Below are positions 23,584 to 31,895 of a stretch of DNA of 44,802 nt, one piece after another (within the stretch, counting starts at the first letter, position 1; each line of letters starts with the position of its first letter). The notes under the pieces were generated by a model. The model worked only from the letters and a program-made list of their open reading frames with translations. It was not told the DNA's origin and made no database searches. The translations under genes were made by a program, and so were the position numbers. The stretch covers positions 1-44,802 of the forward strand of contig NZ_WHOS01000059.1 in NCBI RefSeq assembly GCF_013340935.1. Direction: 5' to 3'. This stretch comes from Azospirillum melinis. Lineage in GTDB: Bacteria; Pseudomonadota; Alphaproteobacteria; Azospirillales; Azospirillaceae.

Positions 23584-24411
23584 ATGACCCATCAGAACGA
23601 CGCCATTCCGTCCGACGCTCCTCCCAACACGACAGCCACCCAGGGCCGCCGCCCGGAGGAGATCGAGCACGAAATCCAGTCGATCCGCGCCCGCATGGAT
23701 TCGGTGATCGACGAGATCGAGTTCCGCCTGTCGCCCGGCCAGATGTCCGGCGGGGTGGTGCAGGTGGTGCGCGACGTGATCCAAGGCGGCGGCGACGGAC
23801 TGTCGGGCCGCATCGCCCGCGCCGTGCGCGCGAACCCCATTCCCGTGGCGCTGATGGGCGTCGGCGCCCTCTGGCTCGCCGTGGCGGTCGCCCGCACGCC
23901 GGAGTCCGCCACCGAATTCGACGATTATGCCCCCGGCGGGCGGCAGCTCGACCCGCGCAGCCGACATCTGCTGACCGACCTGACCGGCGCCTGCCGCGAC
24001 GGGGCCGAGGCCTTCCGCCGCGCCGACATGACCATCGCCGATCCGTCGCTGTCCGGCCGCCTGCAGGAGCTGGCCGACCAGCTCGACCGCAGCGCCGTGG
24101 CGCTCGACGACGAACTGCGCCAGGGCGGCGGCTGGATCGAGACCGCCGGCGACGGTGCGCGCGTCTGGTCGCCGATGCACGGGCTGGCGCAGGCCAGCGC
24201 CCGCAGCGTGATGGCCGGAGCCGGCGGGCCGGGTGCCCGCGGCGACCTGCTGGCCCGGCTGGAAAGCGGGCTGGACGGCACGCTGGCGCTGTTCCGCGAC
24301 GCCCTGCGCGATGCGCCGGACGACCATCTCCAGGTCGCCATCGGTGCCCAGTTCCACGCGCTGGAAACGGCGCGGCACCGCGTCGGCGCGCTCCGCGAAG
24401 CCGTGGCCTGA
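23584..24411 (+). CDS. DUF3618 protein with C-terminal ferritin-like (DUF2383-type) domain
   Basis: The 275-residue protein starts with a DUF3618 segment (RRPEEIEHEIQSIRARMDSVIDEIEFRLSPGQ), followed by one membrane-prone helix (NPIPVALMGVGALWLAVAVA, about 86-105). The C-terminal half (about 120-275) looks like a four-helix bundle of the DUF2383 class (LLTDLTGACRDGAEAFRRAD, HALETARHRVGALREAV). Role unknown; these proteins cluster with envelope-stress genes. It is 12 bases before the BrkB-family gene and behind an EcfG-like promoter, so a stress-induced two-gene operon is likely. Confidence 0.82.
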   Translation: MTHQNDAIPSDAPPNTTATQGRRPEEIEHEIQSIRARMDSVIDEIEFRLSPGQMSGGVVQVVRDVIQGGGDGLSGRIARAVRANPIPVALMGVGALWLAVAVARTPESATEFDDYAPGGRQLDPRSRHLLTDLTGACRDGAEAFRRADMTIADPSLSGRLQELADQLDRSAVALDDELRQGGGWIETAGDGARVWSPMHGLAQASARSVMAGAGGPGARGDLLARLESGLDGTLALFRDALRDAPDDHLQVAIGAQFHALETARHRVGALREAVA

Positions 24412-24423
24412 GGAGGACGGGGG

Positions 24424-25494
24424 ATGCTGGGGCTGAGCCGCCGACATTATTACGAGCACCGCAACCGTTTGAACCGGCAGCACGGCGCGCAGCATGGCGG
24501 CGGGCACGGTGCCAATGACGGGGTCAATGGCGGCGACAGCCGGGGCCGGTCGGCGGACAGCCCGTCGGAGATCCCCAAGAAGGGCTGGAAGGACATCCTG
24601 CTGCGGGTGTGGGACGAGCAGAGCAAGGACAATGTGTCGATGCTGGCCGCCGGCGTCGCCTATTATGCCCTGCTCGCCATCTTCCCGGCCATCGCGGCGC
24701 TGGTGTCGATCTACGGCCTCGTCGCCGACCCGTCGACGATCGAGAGCCAGCTGAACCAGCTGGGCAGCCTGCTGCCGCCGGACGCCCTCAGCATCGTCAG
24801 CGACCAGGCGCGCAAGGTGGCGACCGCCCCGTCGCAGGGGCTGGGCTTCGGCCTGATCTTCGGCCTGCTGCTGACGCTGTGGAGCGCCTCGCGCGGGACC
24901 AATTCGCTGGTGTCGGCACTGAACATCGCCTATGGCGAGAAGGAGACGCGCGGCTTCCTCACGCTGGCGGCGCTGTCGATGGGGCTGACGGTAGCCGGGC
25001 TGCTGTTCGTCATCCTCGCCATGGCGCTGATCGTCGCCGTCCCGGCCGCCATCAACATCATCGGGCTGAAGGACACGCCGATCGGCTGGATCGCCAGCCT
25101 TGCGCGCTGGCCGATCCTGGCGGTGACCATCATGCTGGCACTGGCCGTCTTCTACCGCTACGCCCCGGACCGGCGGGAACCGCAATGGCGCTGGGTCACC
25201 TGGGGCTCGGCGATGGCGACCATCGTCTGGCTGCTGGGCTCGCTCGGCTTCTCCGTCTATGTGTCGAACTTCGGCAGCTACAACGAGACCTACGGGTCGG
25301 TCGGCGCCGTCGTGGTTCTGTTGCTGTGGTTCAACCTGACCTCCTACGTCGTGCTGCTGGGGGCGGAGCTGAACGCGGAGATCGAACACCAGACCGCCCG
25401 CGACACCACGGACCGCGACGGCCGTCCGGCCCGGCCGCTGGGCCAGCGCGACGCCTATGTCGCCGACACGGTGGGAGAGCGGAAGGCGAGCTAG
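24424..25494 (+). CDS. YihY/BrkB (virulence factor BrkB) family membrane protein
   Basis: A 356-residue inner-membrane protein with a hydrophilic His/Gly-rich start (about 1-50) and six helices. Family motifs include GVAYYALLAIFPAIAALVSIYGLV, LLTLWSASRGTNSLVSALNIAYGEKETRGF and YGSVGAVVVLLLWFNLTSYVVLLGAELNAE. The biochemical function of the family is unsettled; despite an old annotation it is not an RNase BN. Co-transcription with the DUF3618 gene suggests an envelope stress role. Confidence 0.93.
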   Translation: MLGLSRRHYYEHRNRLNRQHGAQHGGGHGANDGVNGGDSRGRSADSPSEIPKKGWKDILLRVWDEQSKDNVSMLAAGVAYYALLAIFPAIAALVSIYGLVADPSTIESQLNQLGSLLPPDALSIVSDQARKVATAPSQGLGFGLIFGLLLTLWSASRGTNSLVSALNIAYGEKETRGFLTLAALSMGLTVAGLLFVILAMALIVAVPAAINIIGLKDTPIGWIASLARWPILAVTIMLALAVFYRYAPDRREPQWRWVTWGSAMATIVWLLGSLGFSVYVSNFGSYNETYGSVGAVVVLLLWFNLTSYVVLLGAELNAEIEHQTARDTTDRDGRPARPLGQRDAYVADTVGERKAS

Positions 25495-25525
25495 CCGCGA
25501 AGGCATTGTTTTGCCCAAATGCCTC

Positions 25526-25554
25526 TTGGCAAGCCGGTGGCCGCGCGCTATGGT
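25526..25554 (+). promoter_or_regulatory. Sigma-70-like promoter of the leader ORF
   Basis: TTGGCA (25526-25531), a 17-base spacer and TATGGT (25549-25554) would start transcription at about 25561-25562, on the AUG of the leader ORF. This would make the leader peptide message leaderless, as reported for Sinorhizobium trpL. Confidence 0.55.
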
Positions 25555-25561
25555 CGCCCCC

Positions 25562-25636
25562 ATGCAACAGATGCTCACCATCGCGTCCTGCGGACGCTCC
25601 CGATATTTTGGCCGCTGGTTTCGTTCGGCGGCCTAG
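25562..25636 (+). CDS. Candidate 24-codon aromatic-rich leader peptide
   Basis: The ORF from the ATG at 25562 to TAG at 25634-25636 encodes 24 residues with a dense aromatic block near the end (RYFGRWF: codons TAT TTT GGC CGC TGG TTT). It has no ribosome site, but a good promoter would place the transcript start at its AUG. The aromatic codons overlap the first strand of a set of mutually exclusive hairpins that ends in a terminator-like stem. Size, codon content, position and folding are those of an amino-acid attenuator leader, but the next genes are not recognisable amino-acid genes. Confidence 0.5.
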   Translation: MQQMLTIASCGRSRYFGRWFRSAA

Positions 25637-25701
25637 GAACGCGCATCTGTCGCTCACTCCCGAAGCCGCCCGGACCGACCCGCGGCGGCTTTCGTGTTTG
25701 T
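25610..25701 (+). promoter_or_regulatory. Attenuator-like RNA element with terminator
   Basis: Four segments can pair in exclusive ways. Segment 1, GGCCGC (25610-25615), pairs with segment 2, GCGGCC (25628-25633). Segment 2 as GGCGGC (25627-25632) can instead pair with segment 3, GCCGCC (25665-25670). Segment 3 in AAGCCGCC (25663-25670) can pair with segment 4, GGCGGCTT (25684-25691), followed by TCGTGTTTGTG. The leader ORF's Phe, Trp and Tyr codons lie on and just before segment 1, so ribosome stalling there would free segment 2 and block the 3:4 terminator. Confidence 0.5.
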
Positions 25702-25789
25702 GATCCCCGGCCCTTCATGGGCTGCACATCCTGAAAAATCCGAACACGGGCGACCCGGGCGGCTTCATCACAAGCCGAGAGAGGTTGTC

Positions 25790-25966
25790 ATGTTCGATTT
25801 CGATGTCGTCACCGGCCCCACCCAGCCGCCCCACTGCCATCTCGCCGACGAAGCCGTGAGCCCGGCCGGTTCCGAGTCGGTCCTCCAGCCGCCCAGCCTC
25901 GCCGCTGCTGCTGCCCGCGCCCTGGCCGAGCCGCATACGGCGAAAGGAGAAAAGCCGCGATCCTGA
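25790..25966 (+). CDS. Small unknown protein (58 aa) behind the attenuator
   Basis: The ATG at 25790 has a strong GAGAGAGG ribosome site five to six bases upstream, which is the main reason to believe this 58-codon ORF. The protein starts MFDFDVVTGPTQPPHCHLAD, is Ala/Pro-rich and ends KGEKPRS. I recognise no family. It lies 99 bases after the attenuator terminator, so it may be the regulated gene or an unrelated small gene. The following 223 bases (25967-26189) show no convincing gene. Confidence 0.5.
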   Translation: MFDFDVVTGPTQPPHCHLADEAVSPAGSESVLQPPSLAAAAARALAEPHTAKGEKPRS

Positions 25967-26189
25967 TGCGGATCGGGCCGCCGACGGTGGCGTGCAGGGA
26001 CCGCATCCCAGCTTTCGACCAAAAAAATCACGAATCCTACCTATGTTCGGCCGGCTGTTGTCGTATACTCCCTTTGGGCAGACGTGTCCGGGTGGCGGCT
26101 CAGCCGGCCGCACTCTTGTTGGCAAGTTCCTCGGCGGCGTCCGGGTTGGGTCGGGCGTGATGGTCGGATCGGAAGAAGGATGACGAATC

Positions 26190-26888
26190 ATGGCGGATGA
26201 TGCTCTCTCAAGCGTCAACTCTATGGTCTCCAGCCTCAACGCGTCGATCAACAGCGCGGTCGAGGCCATCAAGAAGTCGCAGAGCAATCAGGCTGTCGGC
26301 GACGTCAAGGAATATTCCAAGACGGTCAAGAAGTCGGCGCTGACCACCACGGCGGGCGCCACCGACATCGGCGTGCTTGCCAAGAACACCACCCGCCTGA
26401 ACGTCGCCAGCACGCTGGCGGCGAACGACAAGGTCGATTTCTACAAATTCAAGGTCACCCAAAAGGGCGAGATGACCATGGGTCAGGTCGGCGACGACGG
26501 CCTGCGCGTCCAGTTGATGAACAAGCTCGGCCGCGTGGTGGCCGACAGCGACCCGAAGGCCGGCGACGACTACAAGGCCTTCAAGCAGTTGCAGGCCGGC
26601 AACCTGACGGTCGACAAAGGCGATTACACCCTGCGCGTGACCCGCGACAAGGGCCAGTCGGACAAAGACCCGAAGAACTACGCCATGCAGCTGGTCATGG
26701 GGAACTACAGCCAGGATTTCGACACCGTCGCCAAGCAGCCGGCCAAGGGCGACACCGGCATGGCGCTCACCACCGGCCAGCAGGCGACGCTCGACGGCCT
26801 GAACCAGGCAATCGGCAGCATGAACTCCATCCCCACCGGACAGACCGGCACACAGAAACTGATGGGCAGCTTCAGCCTGTTCGTGTGA
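26190..26888 (+). CDS. PPC-like (prepeptidase C-terminal fold) protein, function unknown
   Basis: This 232-residue protein has a Ser/Asn-rich helical start (about 1-60) and a central beta-sandwich resembling the PPC domain: KVDFYKFKVTQKGEMTM, RVQLMNKLGRVVADSDP and KGDYTLRVTRDKG (about 80-165). PPC domains are usually found on secreted proteins, but no signal peptide is visible, so export by a C-terminal-signal or non-Sec route, or a cytoplasmic role, remains open. The Lys/Asp-rich composition differs from the Arg/Ala-rich neighbours. The ATG follows AAGGATGACG. No identified partner genes. Confidence 0.72.
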   Translation: MADDALSSVNSMVSSLNASINSAVEAIKKSQSNQAVGDVKEYSKTVKKSALTTTAGATDIGVLAKNTTRLNVASTLAANDKVDFYKFKVTQKGEMTMGQVGDDGLRVQLMNKLGRVVADSDPKAGDDYKAFKQLQAGNLTVDKGDYTLRVTRDKGQSDKDPKNYAMQLVMGNYSQDFDTVAKQPAKGDTGMALTTGQQATLDGLNQAIGSMNSIPTGQTGTQKLMGSFSLFV

Positions 26889-26946
26889 AGCCATGCTCAC
26901 TGCTGTGCTATGACGGAGCGGAGCCGATCCGTTCCGGAGCAAGATT

Positions 26947-27542
26947 TTGCAGTCCATCACGCGCCTGAGCCCCGCCGACCATCGCCGCGTTCCCTGGAAG
27001 AACGGCGGTGGCGTTACCACCGAACTGGCGGTGGAACCGGCCGCCGATGGCCGCCCCGATGGCCGTTTCGTCTGGCGCGTCAGCATCGCCGACGTGGTGG
27101 AGCCCGGCCCCTTTTCCGCCTTTCCTGGCTATGACCGGCTGATCGCCGTGGTGGAGGGCGACGGCATGCGCCTGTCGGTCGATGGCGCCCCGCCGGTGGA
27201 GCGCCGCCGCCTGGACCCCGCCTTTGCCTTTCCTGGCGAGGTCCCGGTGTGGTGCGAGCCGACCGCCGGCCCGATCCGTGATGTCAATTTGATGCTCGAC
27301 CGGGCATCTGCGGCCGGCATGCTGGCCCTGCTGGCCGGTTCCGCTGCGCACCGGGCCAATGTGCATCAGGCGTCAGGCGACGTGCTGCTGGTCCATGCCC
27401 TTGCCGGCATGCTGACGGTTACCCCCGAGGACGGCGAGGCGCTGACGGTTCCCGCCGGGCACAGCCTGCTCCTGCACGACGCGGCGGCGCTGGTGGAGGC
27501 GCCGGCCGGGGCGGAGGGTGTCTGTGCCGAGGTCTGGCGGCG

Positions 27543-27546
<4 letters not shown>
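26947..27546 (+). CDS. hutD: HutD/Ves family protein
   Basis: A 199-residue cupin-fold protein with the HutD pattern: VPWKNGGGVTTELAVEP, WRVSIADVVEPGPFSAFPGYDR and IRDVNLMLDR. HutD is associated with histidine utilisation and may limit flux or bind urocanate or formylglutamate, but no other hut gene is here. The start is taken as TTG at 26947, eight bases after GGAG; it gives the expected family N-terminus. Its stop overlaps the convergent GH1 gene by four bases. Confidence 0.88.
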
Positions 27547-28889
<1,343 letters not shown>

Positions 28890-28891
28890 CG

Positions 28892-29230
28892 TCAGGCTGC
28901 GATCTGGTTGATGCTGCGGCAGCGGGCCTCGAAGGCGTCGGAGATGAATTCGGGGCGCTTGTAATAGCCCTTGATCCAGCTCGCCAGCAGGCAGAGTTCC
29001 TCCAGCTTCACCAACTCGTCCAGCGTCCCGTCGGGAAAGCGGATGGCGAAGCTCTCGGCGATATATTCCAGCACCTGCTCGACCTGGTCGATGGACAGCT
29101 GGATGTCGGTTTCCAGCGTCGCATTGCGGGTCAGCAGAGCCTCATCGACCCCATACTCGTCGCGGATCAGCTTCACGATCCAACGGAACATGTGCATCCA
29201 GTTGGATACACCCTCGATCGACTTGCTCAT
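28892..29230 (-). CDS. Acyl-carrier-protein-like small protein (DUF1493-like)
   Basis: This 112-residue protein has a pattern close to carrier proteins: four likely helices and a central ATLETDIQLSIDQVEQVLEYIAESFAIRFPDG. The Ser of SID is at the position where carrier proteins hold the phosphopantetheine Ser, but the usual DSL triad is not preserved, so modification is uncertain. It lies directly before the GH1 gene, an unexpected pairing. The ATG at 29230 gives a compact protein; a longer in-frame upstream extension to 29437 looks non-coding. Confidence 0.65.
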   Translation of the reverse strand: MSKSIEGVSNWMHMFRWIVKLIRDEYGVDEALLTRNATLETDIQLSIDQVEQVLEYIAESFAIRFPDGTLDELVKLEELCLLASWIKGYYKRPEFISDAFEARCRSINQIAA

Positions 29231-29446
29231 CGCGACGCTCGGCTTCGGTTGCGCGAAAGGGGTATGCGGCAGCGACTGTACGCACGGATCGTTAAAGAAT
29301 AACGCAGCCCCCGTCGGGGTCTCCAGCCGGGCGCGGCAATAAACCGCGCGGCTTTTGCCACCTGTGCGGGCAGCGGCGCCGTGGATTTGCCCAAGCCTTG
29401 TGCATCGGCAGGCGGCAGGGCGGCCGGAAACCGCCATTCGTCAGCA

Positions 29447-29462
29447 CGGCACGCCCCATGCA
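29447..29462 (+). promoter_or_regulatory. Sigma-54-like promoter of the nucleobase permease
   Basis: CGGCACG-CCCC-ATGCA matches the RpoN consensus TGGCACG-N4-TTGCW at 10 of 12 defined positions, and GG and GC are ten bases apart as required. The predicted start, near 29473, leaves a short leader to the ATG at 29501. Nitrogen control of a purine or uracil importer would make sense. Confidence 0.5.
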
Positions 29463-29500
29463 GAAAAGAAACCGACCGATTGAAATGCGAGGCTTCCGCC

Positions 29501-30865
29501 ATGAAAAGCGCCGCCACCCCCGATGTCCATCCCGTCGACGAGGTTCTGGCGCCCTGGCGGCTGTTGGCGCTGGGGTTGCAGCATGTCCTGGTGATGTATG
29601 CCGGGGCCATTGCGGTGCCGCTGATCGTCGGCGGCGCCTTGAAGCTGCCGAAGGACCAGATCGCCATGCTGATCAACGCCGACCTGTTCGCCTGCGGCGT
29701 GGTCACGCTGATCCAGGCGGTGGGGGTCTGGCGATTCGGCATCCGGCTGCCGGTGATGATGGGCGTCACCTTCGCCGCAGTCGGCCCGATGGTGGCGATG
29801 GCGACCAACCCGTCGCTGGGGCTGCTGGGGATTTATGGCGCGGTGATCGGGGCGGGCGTCTTCGCCATCCTGGCCGCACCGCTGGTCGGCCGGCTGCTGC
29901 CGCTGTTCCCGCCGGTGGTGACCGGCAGCGTCATCGCCATCATCGGCGTCTCGCTGATGCGGGTGGGGGTGGGCTGGGCCGGCGGCGGTGTCGGCAACCC
30001 GCGGTTCGGCGACCCGGCCTTCCTGGGCGTGGCCGCCTTCGTGCTGCTGACGATCCTGGCGCTGATGAAGCATGGCCGCGGCTTCGTCCGCAACGTCGCG
30101 GTGCTGCTGGGGCTGGTGGCCGGCATGGTGCTGGCGATGGTTCTGGGCATGGTCGATTTCAAAGGGCTGGGTGAGGCGCCGTGGGTCGTGCTGGTCCAGC
30201 CCTTCCAGTTCGGCATGCCGGTGTTCGATCCGGTCGCCATCCTGACCATGTCGCTGGTGATGATCGTGGTGATGATCGAGTCGACCGGCATGTTCCTGGC
30301 CGTCGGCGACATGGTCGGCCGTCCGGTGAGCCGGGAGGATCTGGTCCGCGGCCTGCGCACCGACGGGCTGGGCACGCTGATCGGCGGCGTCTTCAACACC
30401 TTCCCCTACACCTCCTTCTCGCAGAATGTCGGGCTGGTCGGGGTGACGGGCGTGCGCAGCCGCTGGGTTTGCGCTGCGGGCGGGCTGATCCTGCTGCTGC
30501 TCGGGCTGCTGCCGAAGCTGGCCCATGTGGTGGCGTCGGTGCCGGCCTTCGTGCTGGGCGGGGCCGGGCTGGTGATGTTCGGCATGGTGGCGGCGACCGG
30601 CGTGAAGATCCTTACGCAGGTCGATTTCGCCGGCCGGCGCGAGAACCTGATCGTCGTGGCGGTCAGCATCGGCGTCGGGCTGATCCCGCTGGTGTCGGAC
30701 AGGTTCTTCTCGCAGATGCCGGCTTTCCTGTCGCCGCTTCTGCACAGCGGCATCCTGCTCGGCACCCTGACGGCGGTGGCGCTGAACTGGTACTTCAACG
30801 GGCTGGCGAGCGCCGACCGAGCCCGCCACGACGTCGCGGCCGCCGCGCAGGGGGCGGAGGCTTAG
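29501..30865 (+). CDS. NCS2-family nucleobase (xanthine/uracil) permease
   Basis: The 454-residue protein is a nucleobase:cation symporter-2 with about 14 helices. It begins the conserved core with LALGLQHVLVMYAGAIAVPLIVGGAL, has MIESTGMFLAVGDMVGRP, and carries the signature FPYTSFSQNVGLVGVTGVRSR. It probably imports xanthine, uric acid or uracil; the precise substrate cannot be fixed. No catabolic purine genes adjoin. It ends with a four-base overlap against the convergent EamA gene. Confidence 0.93.
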   Translation: MKSAATPDVHPVDEVLAPWRLLALGLQHVLVMYAGAIAVPLIVGGALKLPKDQIAMLINADLFACGVVTLIQAVGVWRFGIRLPVMMGVTFAAVGPMVAMATNPSLGLLGIYGAVIGAGVFAILAAPLVGRLLPLFPPVVTGSVIAIIGVSLMRVGVGWAGGGVGNPRFGDPAFLGVAAFVLLTILALMKHGRGFVRNVAVLLGLVAGMVLAMVLGMVDFKGLGEAPWVVLVQPFQFGMPVFDPVAILTMSLVMIVVMIESTGMFLAVGDMVGRPVSREDLVRGLRTDGLGTLIGGVFNTFPYTSFSQNVGLVGVTGVRSRWVCAAGGLILLLLGLLPKLAHVVASVPAFVLGGAGLVMFGMVAATGVKILTQVDFAGRRENLIVVAVSIGVGLIPLVSDRFFSQMPAFLSPLLHSGILLGTLTAVALNWYFNGLASADRARHDVAAAAQGAEA

Positions 30866-31794
30866 GCCTTCCGCCGCAGCAGGTCCTTGCTGGCGAGCAG
30901 CGACCCGCCGGCGATCAGGGCGCAGGACACCCAGATGATGCCCGAATTGGGGGCGAGGCCGAACAGGACCAGCAGCAGGGTCGACAGCAGGGGCGCCAGA
31001 TAGGACAGCGCCCCCAGCGCCCGGATATCGCCGTGGCGCACACCGTAATCCCAGACGAAGAAGGCCGCACCCACCGGTCCCAGCCCGAGCAGAAGCATCG
31101 CTCCCCAGCCGGCGGCGCTGTCCGGCCACACCGTGCGCTCCAGCGCCAGATGGCAGAGCAGCGACAGCAGCGCGGTGACGAGGCAGAAGGCGCTGACCGC
31201 ATCGGTCGGCGCCTCGCCGATCTGGCCCAGCCGGCGGCGCAGCACCGAATAGCCGGCCCAGGTGACGGCGCTGCCGAGTGCCGCGGCATAGCCCGGCAGA
31301 TGCGCCGGATCGATGGAAAATCCACCCACCGAGTCGCTGGTGCCACCGCGCGCGATCAGCAGGGCGGTGCCCGCCAGCCCGGCGACGGCGCCGCCGACAT
31401 GCCACGCCCGCAGCCGCTCCCCCGGCAGCAGGGCGGAGAACAGCACGATCAGCAGCGGCCACAGATAGTTGATCAGGTTGGCCTCCACCGGCGGAGCTGC
31501 CTGCAAGGCCATGAAATAGAGAAAGTGGAAGCCGAACAGCCCGCCGACGCCCAGTGTCCAGGCCGCGACCGGCTGGCGGAAATAGCGCAGCGGGTTGTCG
31601 CCGCGGGACGCGGTCCAGCCGCTGCCGACCAGGAAGGCCAGCAGGAAGGAGGTCGCCACCAGCTGGAACGGCGGCACCATGGCGGCCAGCGTCGCCAGCG
31701 GGGCCAGGGTCGCCCACAGCAGGATGGCGATGAAGCCGACCAGCGTGGCGCGGTTGGATGAGCGGCGGTCGGGCAGGGTCGATGAGACGGTCAT
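30862..31794 (-). CDS. EamA/DMT-family exporter
   Basis: A 310-residue membrane protein with ten predicted helices in two EamA repeats (FIAILLWATLAPLATLAAM and the second beginning near ALGSAVTWAGYSVLRRRLG). The EANLINYLWPLLIVLFSALLPGERLR segment is typical of the drug/metabolite transporter superfamily. Substrate is unknown; amino acids or related metabolites are common. The ATG at 31794 has no strong ribosome site; in-frame ATGs upstream (31833 and beyond) are not better. Confidence 0.9.
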   Translation of the reverse strand: MTVSSTLPDRRSSNRATLVGFIAILLWATLAPLATLAAMVPPFQLVATSFLLAFLVGSGWTASRGDNPLRYFRQPVAAWTLGVGGLFGFHFLYFMALQAAPPVEANLINYLWPLLIVLFSALLPGERLRAWHVGGAVAGLAGTALLIARGGTSDSVGGFSIDPAHLPGYAAALGSAVTWAGYSVLRRRLGQIGEAPTDAVSAFCLVTALLSLLCHLALERTVWPDSAAGWGAMLLLGLGPVGAAFFVWDYGVRHGDIRALGALSYLAPLLSTLLLVLFGLAPNSGIIWVSCALIAGGSLLASKDLLRRKA

Positions 31795-31895
31795 GGGGGC
31801 GTATCGGTCGGTTGGCGCTGAGGTGGCGACCATAGCCGGCATGTTGAGGGCTGTCTTGACCGGACCTCCGCCGCGCATTGACCGAAACTCCGGCC

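Noticed and set aside
26043..26183. 46-codon plus-strand ORF before the PPC-like gene
   Set aside because: It has no ribosome site and a Gly/Val-rich composition typical of chance frames in GC-rich DNA.
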